In this document: positions 8,242-17,712 of the stretch, piece by piece
How positions within the stretch are numbered: position 1 is the stretch's first letter
Layout of the letters: every line of letters starts with the position of its first letter
NCBI RefSeq assembly: GCF_000024985.1
Contig: NC_013523.1
Span: 2,232,001-2,296,000 of the forward strand
Direction of reading: 5' to 3'
Origin: Sphaerobacter thermophilus DSM 20745
GTDB lineage: Bacteria > Chloroflexota > Chloroflexia > Thermomicrobiales > Thermomicrobiaceae
Length of the DNA: 64,000 nt
Program-made: the position numbers and the translations under genes
The notes under the pieces: model-generated
Databases searched by the model: none
Told to the model about the DNA's origin: nothing
What the model saw: only the letters and a program-made list of their open reading frames with translations

Positions 8242-9231
8242 TCAGTCACCCACCTCCTCGGCCGACAGGCGCCGCACGGCGCGCCAGGAGAGGCTCTCGC
8301 GCCACCAGTGGTAGAGGCCGACGAGCGTCACCGGGAAGTAGAGCGCGGCGTGGACGGCGATCGCATAGGAGAGGGCGGTTCCCCGCTCGACACCGACCGC
8401 CCCGGCCAGCGCTAGCAGGATGCCGGCCTCGAAGGGCCCGACGTAGCCCGGGGAGGCCGGGATCAAGGTCGCCAGGTTGGCCACGGCGGTGACCAGGAGC
8501 ACCGCCCCGGGGCTGAGCCCAAGCCCGAAGCCCTCGGCGATCACCCAGTACATGGACGCTTCCAGCAGCCAGGCGCCGAGTGACGCGACGGCGACCGCGA
8601 TCAGGTCGCCCCGGCGCCGAAGGATACCCAGCCCATCGAGGAAGGTGTGCGCCGCCTGCCCGAGCGGCACGGCGACGCGTGCCGGGAGCAGCCCCAGCCC
8701 GCGCTCCAGCAGCCACCGGCGCGGCCACTCGGTCGTCAGCACGACGAGCCCAAACAGCAATCCGCCGAAGAGCACCCCGGCGACCAGCCCGACGTGGCGC
8801 ACCTGCGCCGTCAGCGCCACCGACAACGAGGCCACCAGCATGAAGAGGAGCATCGTCAGCCCGTCGAAGACCTTCTCGACCGCGATGGTCGCCAGCACCG
8901 ACGACGCCCGCACGCCACGGCGATTGGAAAGCATATACGCCCGCACCAGCTCGCCGGCCCGGAACGGCAGGACGTTGTTCGCCATAAAGCCAACGGTCAC
9001 AACCGGGAAGAGGTCGCGCGGCGCGCAACGATGCACCGCACGGAGCAGGGACGACCAGCGGAGGGTGCGCACCCACAGCCCGGCGAAGTAGAGCAGGACG
9101 GCCGGCAAGAGCAGCCAGTAATTGGCGCGCGCCAGCGACGCCCCGATCTGGTCCAGATCCTGGCCGTGGAAGGCGATCACCAGGAAGATGAGGCTCACGG
9201 CGAACCCGAGCCAGACGCGCGGCTTACCCAC
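8242..9231 (-). CDS. Lysylphosphatidylglycerol synthase TM-region/UPF0104 flippase-like membrane protein
   Basis: A 329-residue integral membrane protein with about eight hydrophobic segments and the features of the UPF0104/LPG-synthase TM family: RTLRWSSLLRAVH, VGFMANNVLPFRAGELVRAYML and PASPGYVGPFEAG. Only the membrane flippase-like domain is present, with no cytoplasmic aminoacyltransferase domain. It probably moves a lipid or lipid-linked substrate. Tight coupling to uppP suggests a role around lipid carriers of the envelope, but the substrate is inferred only. Confidence 0.85.
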   Translation of the reverse strand: MGKPRVWLGFAVSLIFLVIAFHGQDLDQIGASLARANYWLLLPAVLLYFAGLWVRTLRWSSLLRAVHRCAPRDLFPVVTVGFMANNVLPFRAGELVRAYMLSNRRGVRASSVLATIAVEKVFDGLTMLLFMLVASLSVALTAQVRHVGLVAGVLFGGLLFGLVVLTTEWPRRWLLERGLGLLPARVAVPLGQAAHTFLDGLGILRRRGDLIAVAVASLGAWLLEASMYWVIAEGFGLGLSPGAVLLVTAVANLATLIPASPGYVGPFEAGILLALAGAVGVERGTALSYAIAVHAALYFPVTLVGLYHWWRESLSWRAVRRLSAEEVGD

Positions 9232-9318
9232 CCAGAATCTCCAGCCGTGCAGCGTATCGTCGATGCCGCGCCCCGGGCAACGCCGTGACGGGCCACCAGA
9301 GTATACCGTCCCCGCGCC

Positions 9319-10302
9319 TCACGACAGCAGCGACTTGAACTGCTCCATGCTGGCTCCTCCGTGGATGCGCAGCCGGGGAAGGAGCAGTTGGTCCTGCTCA
9401 GCCGTGGCCCGGCCGCCCTGGGTGGTCACCGCGATCTCATAGCCGGCGTCCCGCACCGCGGCTACGCTGCGCTGGTCGAAACGGCCCACCGGGTAGCAGA
9501 AGGCGCGCACCGGATGGCCCAGGTGCGCCTCCAGGGCCTGCTTGCTGTCCATCACCTCGGCCCGCACCTGCGCCTCCCCCAGCGACGGGAGCTGGTGGTG
9601 CGACACCGTGTGCGACCCGATCTCGACCAGGCCGGAGCGGTCCATCTCCGCGATCATGTCCCAGGTGACGTACGGCGGCTGATCCACCGCGCCGGTGATG
9701 ACAAAGAGCGTGGCCTTGAAGCCGTACTGCTTAAGCACCGGAAAGGCAGCGGTGTAGAAGTCCCGGTAGCCGTCATCGAACGTGAGCACGATCGGCTTGG
9801 GCGGCAGGGGGCGGCGCCGGGCCCGGACATCGGCCAGTTCACCCAGCGTGATCGGGGTGTAGCCCTCCTGTGCCAGCCAGGCCATCTGCTCGGCGAATCG
9901 TTCCGGACTGACCGAGAGGTCACGGCCGATCGAGTCACCCGGCCCCGGGTCGGGACGGACGTAGTGGTACATCAGGATCGGCACCGGAGTGATCTGGCCC
10001 TGCGGCTCCGGAGTCGGCGTCGGCGTGGGTGTGGGCACCGGCGTGGGCGTCGGCTCCGGGGTAGGCGTCGCCGTCGGTGTGGGTCGTGGGGTTGCCGTCG
10101 GTGTGGCGACCGGAATTGGTGTGGCGGGCACGCGCGTTGCGAGCGGGCGCTCGGGAGTCGCGGGGGTTGGGACCTCCGGCGTAGCCGGCCCCGCGGCGAT
10201 CACGGGAAGGAGGATGGTCGACGTGGGGATCGAGAGATTGAAGAGCGCAACGGCGAGCACCAGCAGCCCCAGCACCAGTCGGGGCCACACCGGCTCGCGC
10301 AT
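9319..10302 (-). CDS. Membrane-anchored polysaccharide deacetylase (NodB domain)
   Basis: A 327-residue exported carbohydrate esterase. It begins with an uncleaved or cleavable signal/anchor (about residues 6-36), followed by an about 70-residue Pro/Thr linker of TPTP-type repeats, then a CE4 NodB domain. The metal and catalytic motifs are VLTFDDGYRDF (Asp pair) and HTVSHHQL (His pair), with CYPVGRFD further on. It likely N-deacetylates peptidoglycan or another surface glycan. The ATG at 10302 has GAGGGGAAG upstream and is preferred over a TTG at 10329. Confidence 0.93.
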   Translation of the reverse strand: MREPVWPRLVLGLLVLAVALFNLSIPTSTILLPVIAAGPATPEVPTPATPERPLATRVPATPIPVATPTATPRPTPTATPTPEPTPTPVPTPTPTPTPEPQGQITPVPILMYHYVRPDPGPGDSIGRDLSVSPERFAEQMAWLAQEGYTPITLGELADVRARRRPLPPKPIVLTFDDGYRDFYTAAFPVLKQYGFKATLFVITGAVDQPPYVTWDMIAEMDRSGLVEIGSHTVSHHQLPSLGEAQVRAEVMDSKQALEAHLGHPVRAFCYPVGRFDQRSVAAVRDAGYEIAVTTQGGRATAEQDQLLLPRLRIHGGASMEQFKSLLS

Positions 10303-11439
10303 AACTTTCTTCCCCTCCCGAGCAAGCAATGCGCGGTTTGCGAACGATCCGCCAGAATCCTACCGTCGCCAGCCGCGAGCCGTCGAGTCCCTATCGTAGC
10401 TGACATGTTTGACATCCATTGACCTTTTGGGGGCCGATGCGTACTGAGTACAGCGCACCGACCTGCGACGCTGCGCAGCGTCGCGAGAGATCCGGCACAC
10501 GCCGTCGGGGCAGCTTCAACCGGCGGAAATCCGAGCCGGGGCGGGTATTTGGAGCAATGTGCGGAGACGGGCAGGGTGGATGGACGGGTACTGCGCGGTA
10601 CTCGCTTCTTGTCCAATTCGCGTAACTGGGTCCCGCGGGCACGACTGCATGGAACGTTTGTCAGGCTGGGTCGAGTAGACAAACGGGCAAACAGATGCTA
10701 TCGTCTTTCTGGGTTGTTTGTGGGGTGGGGTGCATACGGGTGCCCCCGGGACGACCCATTTGATCGCACAGTGGCCTGCGGGGCCGGGAACGACGAGGTT
10801 CCCACTGGGTGCCCATGGACCCGGCCTTGTGGTCCGTGCCCGTTGGGAGTTGCGGACGGCCCCGGCGCGTGGTTGCGACACGTCGCCGCCACGCTACCCG
10901 GCAAGCGCCGGTGGGACATGGGTAGGACCGGACTCTCACCGGGCGTCGCGGCACCATCATCCTCGTCACGCGATCCGCCCGGAAGCCCATCTCCGGTGCA
11001 CCGGGCGCTTAGGACGCGCAGGTTGTGCGGGCCAGCGGGCCAATGTTGGGGGGTTGCGGAACGAACGAGGAGCCGCACCGCTACCGCTCGATGGGGAACC
11101 AAACTGCCATCGCGCTGGCTGGTGCGGAGCCTCGTAGCAGGCGCCGGCGCAGCACCAGCGCCCCAGCTCCGGTGCCACACAACGCCGCAGAACGGCGAGG
11201 AGGGAGGACGCGTGCGGCTGCTCCGATCGAGGCAGCGTCCGCCGCGCCCCGGCTAGTAGCGTGTGGCGACACCACCGGAATCGGCGGGTGGAGGCTGTCG
11301 CCGGCAACCTCGCCTAAGCGTGGTGTACGGCATCGTCCCACGCCTTGGGTCGCCTCGAACGAGGTAGCCACGACCATGAGGCCGCGGCGGGCACGGCACA
11401 ACGCAAGCGTGAACACGAACTGCAGGGAGGACTGAGACT
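10303..11439. other. 1.1 kb region without a convincing gene
   Basis: Several open frames occur in all directions (for example 10549-11256 plus and 11253-11777 minus), but none shows a recognisable domain, a ribosome binding site or residue composition like the neighbouring genes. A promoter-like pair lies at 10676-10704, so much of this could be a long 5' leader of the XRE gene or an untranslated RNA. The last bases (GGGAGG near 11425) are the ribosome binding site of the XRE gene. No match to RNase P, tmRNA or SRP RNA signatures was recognised. Confidence 0.5.
10676..10704 (+). promoter_or_regulatory. Candidate sigma-70 type promoter ahead of the long leader
   Basis: TAGACA at 10676-10681, a 17-base spacer and TATCGT at 10699-10704. 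It matches five and four of six consensus bases. The nearest downstream gene is the XRE regulator, about 735 bp away. Confidence 0.35.
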
Positions 11440-11835
11440 GTGGAAAACGAACGCAGCGAGCGCAGACCAACGTCGTCGGAAGTGCGCCAACGCATCGGAC
11501 CGGCTATTCGCCGGCTACGCCAGCAACAAGGGCTGTCACTCTCCGATCTTGCCGAGCGCACCGGCATCTCGGTGTCGTATCTCTCGCGCCTAGAGAAGGG
11601 CCGCAGCGTCCCGTCCTTCACGCTCCTCTCCCGGCTCGGCAACGAGCTTGGCGTCGACATCGGCTTCTTCGTTGAGACCGAGCGGGAAGCCCAGGACGTG
11701 GACCGCGCGCTCGAGGAGGAGCTCAGCAAGACCTCCATCCCAGAGGACGTCTGGCCCGAGATCTTCTCGCTGAGCATCGAAGCCCGGAAGGCGCTCCTCG
11801 ACTACTTCGAAGCGCACGCCCGCGCCGGGAGCTGA
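11440..11835 (+). CDS. XRE-family helix-turn-helix transcriptional regulator
   Basis: A 131-residue DNA-binding protein with one HTH_3 domain at about residues 16-72: IRRLRQQQGLSLSDLAERTGISVSYLSRLEKG is a textbook Cro/CI helix-turn-helix. The acidic C-terminal part (about 80-131) is unassigned, and no cupin or peptidase domain follows. It starts at GTG with GGGAGG 9 bases upstream. There is no cognate antitoxin or toxin gene beside it; the downstream gene is a deaminase. Confidence 0.88.
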   Translation: MENERSERRPTSSEVRQRIGPAIRRLRQQQGLSLSDLAERTGISVSYLSRLEKGRSVPSFTLLSRLGNELGVDIGFFVETEREAQDVDRALEEELSKTSIPEDVWPEIFSLSIEARKALLDYFEAHARAGS

Positions 11836-11985
11836 TAAGGACAGCGTGTCTCGACCGGGGTGTGCCCGCCGGCACGGCCCGGTCGAACCCCAATCGCGCA
11901 CGATCGCACCGAGGACGCGCCTGGCGTGCTCGGTGCGTTGGTATGCGCCAGCGTCACCAGGCGTCATCGTCAGGATGGAAATCTC

Positions 11986-12432
11986 ATGAGCGACACGCAC
12001 GAGCGCTATATGCGCCTGGCCCTGGAGGAAGCGGCCAAGGCCAAGGCGGCCGGCAACGGCGCCTACGGCGCGGTGGTCGTCCGCGACGGGCAGGTGATCG
12101 CCACCGGGCGCAATGAAGCCACCACCACGAGCGACCCCACCGCTCATGCCGAAACGATCGCCGTGCGCAACGCCGGCATGGCGCTGGGCACGCTCGACCT
12201 GTCAGGCTGCACCCTCTACGCAACCTTCCAGCCATGCCCGATGTGCTGTGGGTCGATCCTGGTGAGCGGGATCAGCACGGTGGTCATCGGCGCGGTGCCA
12301 GACGACCCTGCCCAGACCCGCTGGCCCACCTACTCGGTCGATCGGCTGGTCGAGTGGCTCGGCTACCAGGACCGCGTCACCGTCATCACCGGCGTCCTCG
12401 CCGACGAGTGCCGGGCAATCCTCCAGCCATAA
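11986..12432 (+). CDS. Zinc-dependent nucleoside/guanine deaminase (CDA superfamily)
   Basis: A 148-residue cytidine-deaminase-superfamily enzyme. Zinc ligands and catalytic Glu are seen in HAE (H54, E56) and PCPMC (C84, C87). The order, spacing and C-terminal part fit the guanine deaminase/tRNA-adenosine deaminase-like group (ComE/TadA fold). The ATG at 11986, with AGGATGG upstream, starts the domain; an in-frame start at 11860 would add a region with no domain. Base or nucleoside specificity cannot be told from sequence. Confidence 0.88.
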   Translation: MSDTHERYMRLALEEAAKAKAAGNGAYGAVVVRDGQVIATGRNEATTTSDPTAHAETIAVRNAGMALGTLDLSGCTLYATFQPCPMCCGSILVSGISTVVIGAVPDDPAQTRWPTYSVDRLVEWLGYQDRVTVITGVLADECRAILQP

Positions 12433-12517
12433 CCCCGGCGCCGCCGGCACCGCCACCCGAGGGCGATCCGGAGGTCTGGAGACGACGACCCGGCAAGAAC
12501 GATCTACGGCGGTGGCA

Positions 12518-12543
12518 CGTGCCCGGGGGTAAACACCGGGCCC
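12518..12543. repeat. Half copy of family C repeat
   Basis: The words gtgcccgggggtaaacaccggg form the left hairpin of a repeat seen complete at 29.55, 51.2-51.7 and 57.3 kb. It lies between the convergent deaminase and transsulfuration genes. Confidence 0.6.
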
Positions 12544-12624
12544 AGACCACGGCGCGGGGATCCTTTCGCCCCCGTCGGCGGGCATCGCCGTCTTGCCGCG
12601 GCGCGTCGGCTGCGGGCCCAGCCG

Positions 12625-13812
12625 CTAGTTCCCGGGCACGCTGGCCGGGACGACCGCGGACAGGGCCTCGCGCAGGTCGTCCATCAGGTCATCCACGTGC
12701 TCGATCCCGACCGAGAGCCGGATCAGGTTCGGCGCGATCTCGAAGCCGGAGCCGGCCAGGCTGGCGTGGGTCATCTGACCCGGGTGCTCGATGAGCGATT
12801 CGACACCCCCCAGGCTCTCAGCCAGGGTGAAGAGACGCGTGCGGCTGACCACGGTCCGCGCCGCCTCGTAGCCGCCCTGCACCGTGAACGACACCATGCC
12901 GCCGAAGCCACGCGGCATCTGCCGCCGCGCCACCAGGTGACCCGGGTGGTCCGGCAGGCCGGGGTAGAAGACCTGCTCAACCGCCGGGTGCTCGCGCAGC
13001 ATCGCGGCGATCGCCATGCCGTTCGCGCTGTGCTCGCGCATGCGAACCGAGAGCGTCTTAATCCCGCGCAGCACCAGCCAGCAGTCGAACGGGCCGGGCA
13101 CCGCGCCCGCCGCGTTCTGGTGGAACTTCAGCGTTTCGTAGATCTCGGGGTCGTTCCCCAGCACCGCGCCGCCGATCACGTCGCTGTGCCCGCCCAGGTA
13201 CTTGGTGGTGCTGTGGAGCACCAGGTCGGCGCCCAGCGTCAGCGGCTGCTGCAGGTACGGCGAGGCGAAGGTGTTGTCGACCACCAGCCAGATGGACCGG
13301 TCCCCGATGACCTCCCGAATCCCGGCGATGTCGACGATCTTGAGGTACGGGTTGGTCGGCGTCTCGACCCAGATCATGCGCGTGTTCGGCTGGATGGCGC
13401 CCGCCACCGCGTCCAGATCGGTCAGATCGACCATCGAGAACGTGATGCCGTAGCGGGAGGCGACCCGCGCCGCCAGGCGGTAGGTGCCGCCATAGGCGTC
13501 GTCGGACAGGATCAAGTGGTCGCCGGGGTTGAGCAGGTACCAGGTGTTCTGGGTCGCCGCCAGGCCGGAGGCGTAGCACAGTCCCCAATCGGCCTGCTCC
13601 AGCGCGGCCAGCGCCGTCTGCAGCGCGCTGCGGGTCGGATTGTCGGTGCGGCCGTACTCGAACCCTTTGTGCTTGCCGACCTCCTCCTGGGCAAAGGTGG
13701 AGGTCTGGTAAATCGGCACGATCACCGCCCCGGTCGCCGGGTCCGGGTCCTGCCCCGCGTGGATGGCGAGGGTCTCGAACCGCAGGGTCGTCTCATCCTG
13801 CGCCATATGCAT
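12625..13812 (-). CDS. Trans-sulfuration PLP enzyme (cystathionine gamma-lyase/gamma-synthase)
   Basis: A 395-residue Cys/Met-metabolism PLP enzyme. The Schiff-base lysine is K204 in LVLHSTTKYLGGHSD; the family also shows FEYGRTDNPTR and ASGLAAT. It lies 134 bp downstream of a cystathionine beta-synthase gene, which favours gamma-lyase activity (cystathionine to cysteine) in reverse transsulfuration. Gamma-synthase activity is equally possible from sequence. AAAGGA precedes the ATG at 13812. Confidence 0.92.
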   Translation of the reverse strand: MHMAQDETTLRFETLAIHAGQDPDPATGAVIVPIYQTSTFAQEEVGKHKGFEYGRTDNPTRSALQTALAALEQADWGLCYASGLAATQNTWYLLNPGDHLILSDDAYGGTYRLAARVASRYGITFSMVDLTDLDAVAGAIQPNTRMIWVETPTNPYLKIVDIAGIREVIGDRSIWLVVDNTFASPYLQQPLTLGADLVLHSTTKYLGGHSDVIGGAVLGNDPEIYETLKFHQNAAGAVPGPFDCWLVLRGIKTLSVRMREHSANGMAIAAMLREHPAVEQVFYPGLPDHPGHLVARRQMPRGFGGMVSFTVQGGYEAARTVVSRTRLFTLAESLGGVESLIEHPGQMTHASLAGSGFEIAPNLIRLSVGIEHVDDLMDDLREALSAVVPASVPGN

Positions 13813-13872
13813 CCGAATCCTTTCGCGTGGTGCGGGGACGCCCCCGCACCCGTTGTATGCGTAATCCGTTCA

Positions 13873-13946
13873 CTCTCCTCTCCCACAAACCCGCCCTGAG
13901 CGGCGCTGAAGGGTTGGGAGAGGCACGGGGGCGAGGGCAGTTCCCC
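13873..13946. repeat. Family A C-rich repeat, variant copy
   Basis: The segment reads ctcctctcccacaaacccg, then a middle word ccctgagcggcgctgaagg, then gttgggagaggc and gggcgagggcag. It forms the flanks of the dispersed CCCTCTCCC...GGGAGAGGG hairpin with a longer central insert. It fills the gap between the CBS and transsulfuration genes. Confidence 0.7.
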
Positions 13947-15347
13947 TTACCCGCCGTTCTTCTGGTGCGCCACGAAGTCCAGCAGGTCGGCGCGGGTGAT
14001 GATACCGACCAGCACCCCCTCCTCCTGCACCAGGACCGCCGGAGAACCGGCAGCCAGGAGCGGGAAGACGCGCTCGACCTCTTCCTTGACGTCCACCAGC
14101 GCGAAGGGCGGGTCCATCACCGTGCTAACCGGCTCGCGGATCGCCTCCGGGCGGCGGAAGACCTGGTCGAGCAGTGTTCGCTCTTGCAAGCTGCCGACCA
14201 CACTGTGGACCTCGATCCGGCCGTCTCCGGTGCCGCCGGCCCGCACCACCGGCATCTGCGAGATGCGGTAGCGCCGCAGCAGGTCGATCGCCTCCTCAAC
14301 CGTCTGGTCGACCGTCGCGGCGACCACGGCGGGGATCTCCGCATCTGCCTCACGCGCCAGCAAGGCCGCCACCCGCGACCCGTGTGCGAAGCGCGAGAGG
14401 AAGCCGTTCTCCCGCATCCAGTCGTCGTTGTAGACCTTCGAGAGGTAGCCCCGCCCGCTGTCGGGCAAGAGCACGACCACCAGCGACTCCGGGTCGTCCA
14501 GCCGAGCGGCGACCTGCAGCGCCGCCCAGACGGCCGTGCCCCCCGAGCCGCCGACCAGCAGGCCCTCCTCGCGCGTGACCCGGCGGGCGGTGAGGAACGA
14601 GTCCCGGTCGCTGACCTGGATGAACTCGTCGACGACCGCGCGGTCGAACGTGCCCGGCCAGAAATCCTCCCCGATACCCTCGACCTTGTAGGGCCGGATG
14701 TTGTCCGGGTCGGTGTAGATCGATCCCTCGGGATCGGCGCCGATGACCTTGATGTTCGGGTTCTGCTCCTTCAGGTAGCGGCCGACACCGCTGATGGTCC
14801 CGCCGGTGCCGACACCGGCCACGAAGTGGGTGACCTTGCCCTCAGTCTGCCGCCAGATCTCCGGTCCGGTCGTCTCATAGTGGGCACGGGGGTTGATCGG
14901 GTTGAAATACTGGTTGGGCTGGAATGCGCCGGGGATCTCGCGCGTCAGCCGGTCGGCCACGCTGTAGTAACTCTCGGGCGACTCGCGCGGCACGGCGGTC
15001 GGCGTGGTGACCACCTCGGCACCGTAGGCGCGCAGCAGCGCAACCTTCTCCTGCGACACCTTGTCCGGCATGACGAACACACAGCGGTAGCCCCGCACGG
15101 CGGCCGCCATCGCCAGGCCAACGCCCGTGTTGCCGCTGGTCGGTTCGACGATCGTACCGCCCGGCTTGAGCCAGCCCCGCCGCTCAGCCTCTTCAATCAT
15201 GCGGAAGCCGATGCGGTCCTTGACGCTCCCGCCGGGATTGACGAACTCAACCTTGGCCACTACGGGGGTGGTGATCCCCTGCGTCACCCGGTTCAACCGG
15301 ACCAGTGGCGTTTCACCGATGAGCGAGAGGACGTTTGGGTGAATCAT
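13947..15347 (-). CDS. Cystathionine beta-synthase with C-terminal CBS pair
   Basis: A 466-residue PLP enzyme condensing serine and homocysteine to cystathionine. K43 in NPGGSVKDR is the PLP lysine; TSGNTGVGLA and GVGTGGTISGVGRYL are the substrate and phosphate-binding loops. Two CBS domains occupy the C-terminal part (about 340-466) and may sense an adenosyl ligand. The start MIHPNVLSLIGETPLVRL is the conserved family beginning. The open frame continues to 15629, but that extension reads through a dispersed repeat. It forms a reverse transsulfuration pair with the next gene. Confidence 0.94.
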   Translation of the reverse strand: MIHPNVLSLIGETPLVRLNRVTQGITTPVVAKVEFVNPGGSVKDRIGFRMIEEAERRGWLKPGGTIVEPTSGNTGVGLAMAAAVRGYRCVFVMPDKVSQEKVALLRAYGAEVVTTPTAVPRESPESYYSVADRLTREIPGAFQPNQYFNPINPRAHYETTGPEIWRQTEGKVTHFVAGVGTGGTISGVGRYLKEQNPNIKVIGADPEGSIYTDPDNIRPYKVEGIGEDFWPGTFDRAVVDEFIQVSDRDSFLTARRVTREEGLLVGGSGGTAVWAALQVAARLDDPESLVVVLLPDSGRGYLSKVYNDDWMRENGFLSRFAHGSRVAALLAREADAEIPAVVAATVDQTVEEAIDLLRRYRISQMPVVRAGGTGDGRIEVHSVVGSLQERTLLDQVFRRPEAIREPVSTVMDPPFALVDVKEEVERVFPLLAAGSPAVLVQEEGVLVGIITRADLLDFVAHQKNGG

Positions 15348-15559
15348 CGTCGTTCGGCCCGAGCGGGCCACTCCCCCTTTCCGCACGACGGCTCGCCCAC
15401 CGGCGTCCTGCCGCGAGGAAGCATCGCCTGGCGGGGTGAAGCCCCGCAGCGGCGATTCTAGCACGGGCGAACCGCCCACCCGGCTCCCCGGGAGCGCCGG
15501 CCTCGTGCCCGCTCCCGCGCTGTCTAGCTGTCTAAGAGAAGCGCAGGCGTCCTCGCCGC

Positions 15560-15637
15560 GAGAGCGGCCCTCACCCCCGACTCCTCTCCCAACGTTGGGA
15601 GACGGGTCGGGCAAGACGCCCGCGCTCACGATCCGGA
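15560..15637. repeat. Family A repeat between acs and the CBS gene
   Basis: The segment gccctcacccccgactcc, tctcccaacgttgggaga and cgggtcgggcaagacgcccg shows the family A hairpin with a central AACGTT palindrome and a second small hairpin. It may act as a transcription barrier after acetyl-CoA synthetase on the minus strand, but it has no T-run. Confidence 0.75.
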
Positions 15638-17563
15638 TCAGGACGCGCTGCCGTCCCCCTGGCCGCCCTTGATCTCTGCCCGCATGCGACGCCAGGCGGC
15701 GCGTGCTTCCTCGACAGAGGCTTCGTCCTCGATCGTCGAGACGTCGCCCGGGTCCTGATCCGCGATGACCGCTCGGAAGACGCGGCGCATGATCTTGCCA
15801 CTGCGCGTCTTCGGCAGCATGCTGACGAAATTCAGCTCGCCGATGACCGCTACCGGCCCCAGCTCCTGGCGCACGGTGCCGAGCAGTTCGCTCTTGAGCA
15901 GCTCCGTCGGCTGCCAGCCCGGCTTGAGCGCGATAAAGGCCGAGATGACCTCACCGCGGACCGGATCCGGCCGCCCGGTCACGCCCGCCTCGGCGACGGC
16001 CGGGTGGCGCAGGAAGGCGCTCTCTACCTCCGCCGTGCCAATGCGGTGCCCGGCAATCTTGATGATCTCGTCGGCCCGGCCGGAGAACCAGACGTAGCCG
16101 TCCTCGTCGATCGCACCCGAGTCGCCGGTATAGTAGACCCCGGGGATGCGCCGCCAGTACTCATTAGCGTAGCGCTCCGGGTCGCCCCAGATCGTCGGCG
16201 TCAGTCCCGGGAACGGCCGCTCGATGACCACGATCCCCGGCTCGTCCGGCCCGCACCGCTCCCCCTCCGGCGTCATCACTGCGAGCGCGAAGCCGGGCAG
16301 CGGCACGCCGGCCGAGCCGGGCTTGATCGGCAGCATGCCGAGCCCATAGGGGTTGCCGACCACCGGCCCACCCGTCTCGGTCTGCCACCAGTGATCCAGC
16401 ACCGGAACGCGGTCCTGGAAGACCTCCTTCTGCAGCCATTCCCAGGCGGGCGGGTTGAGCAGCTCCCCGGCGCAGAAGACCCGCTCGACCGACGATAGAT
16501 CATGCGCCCGCGCCGGCTCGGTGCCATAGCGCATCAGCATCCGGGCCGCGGTCGGGGAGGTGAAAATGCCGGTGACCCGGTTCTCCTCGATGATCCGGTA
16601 GACGGTCTCCGGGCCGGGGTGGTCCAGGGCACCCTCGTAGGCGATGGTGGTGCACCCCACCAGGAGCGGCGCGTAGACGATGAAGCTGTGACCGACCACC
16701 CAGCCGATGTCGGAAGTAGACCACCAGATGTCGGTCGGCTTCATCCCAAAGCACCAGTCGGCGGTGCTGCGGATGCCGACCTGATAGGTCCCGTGGCTGT
16801 GCACCGCGAGCTTCGGGCTGGCGGTGGTCCCCGACGTGGCCAGGATGTACGCCGGCTCGTTCGCCTCCATCACCTCGTGCTCGGCGCTCTGCCCGGCTCC
16901 CAGGGCCAGGAATTCGTCCCAGTCGAGGTCGCGCCCGGGCTGCATGGCGGAGTCGTCCGTCCGCCGCAGCACCACCACGCGCTCGACCTGCCCATCGAGC
17001 GTGTCGAGCGCAGCGTCCACGATCGGCTTCAACGGGACGGTGCGCCCCTTGCGCCAGGTCGCGTCGGCGGCCAGGAGAACCCGTGCCCCGGCGAGCTGCA
17101 GCCGCTGGGCCAGCGCCCCGCTGCCGAACCCGGCGAAGACGACCAAATGGATCGCGCCGATGCGCGCGGTGGCGAGCATCGCGATGATCGCCTCGGCGCA
17201 GGTGGGCATGTAGATCCCGACCCGGTCGCCGCGGCGCACCCCCAGCCCGCGCAGGGCGGCCGCCACACGCTCAACCTCGTGCAGCAACTGCGCGTAGGTC
17301 AGGACACGCCGCTCGCCGCGTTCGTTCTCGGCGATCAGCGCCGCGTGCCCGCCCCAGCCGCGCCGGACATGGTAGTCGAGCGCGTTGTAGCACAGGTTCG
17401 TCTCTGCACCGAGGAACCAGCGGAAGCCGGGCGGATCCCAGGCGAACACCTGATCCCAGGTGCGGAACCAGGGAATCTGCTCAGCCGCGCGCGCCCAGAA
17501 TCCTTCGTGGTCGTCGGCCGCCTCCTGCTGCCAACGGCGGACGATCGGGTTGACGACTTCCAT
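15638..17563 (-). CDS. acsA: Acetyl-CoA synthetase (acetate-CoA ligase)
   Basis: A 641-residue AMP-forming ligase of typical family length. The ATP/AMP-binding motif is ILATSGTTASPKLAVHSHG; further motifs are WWQTETGG, YYTGDSGAIDEDGYVWFSGR and KTRSGKIMRR, whose lysine is the acyl-adenylation and acetylation site. It makes acetyl-CoA from acetate; propionate use is possible given the methylmalonyl-CoA genes nearby. GGGAGGTGCGCG precedes the ATG at 17563. The frame is open to 17716, but the extension has no domain. Confidence 0.93.
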   Translation of the reverse strand: MEVVNPIVRRWQQEAADDHEGFWARAAEQIPWFRTWDQVFAWDPPGFRWFLGAETNLCYNALDYHVRRGWGGHAALIAENERGERRVLTYAQLLHEVERVAAALRGLGVRRGDRVGIYMPTCAEAIIAMLATARIGAIHLVVFAGFGSGALAQRLQLAGARVLLAADATWRKGRTVPLKPIVDAALDTLDGQVERVVVLRRTDDSAMQPGRDLDWDEFLALGAGQSAEHEVMEANEPAYILATSGTTASPKLAVHSHGTYQVGIRSTADWCFGMKPTDIWWSTSDIGWVVGHSFIVYAPLLVGCTTIAYEGALDHPGPETVYRIIEENRVTGIFTSPTAARMLMRYGTEPARAHDLSSVERVFCAGELLNPPAWEWLQKEVFQDRVPVLDHWWQTETGGPVVGNPYGLGMLPIKPGSAGVPLPGFALAVMTPEGERCGPDEPGIVVIERPFPGLTPTIWGDPERYANEYWRRIPGVYYTGDSGAIDEDGYVWFSGRADEIIKIAGHRIGTAEVESAFLRHPAVAEAGVTGRPDPVRGEVISAFIALKPGWQPTELLKSELLGTVRQELGPVAVIGELNFVSMLPKTRSGKIMRRVFRAVIADQDPGDVSTIEDEASVEEARAAWRRMRAEIKGGQGDGSAS

Positions 17564-17712
17564 CGCGCACCTCCCGCGGCCGTCGATCGGGTATGCTCCC
17601 GCCCCTCCGGAGCCAGGGGGCCGTCGCACCCCGGCAGTCCCTACAACCGATACCCAGGGTATCGCCAGTATCACCCTAACGGTCCGAGCCGGCAACTCCC
17701 ACCGGCACGGGG

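Noticed and set aside
10549-11256. Plus-strand frame of 235 codons in the 1.1 kb gap
   Set aside because: No ribosome binding site, no domain and Arg/Gly/Pro-rich composition; several overlapping frames are equally long.
15348-15629. N-terminal extension of cystathionine beta-synthase
   Set aside because: It would translate through a family A repeat; the conserved family N-terminus starts at the ATG at 15347.
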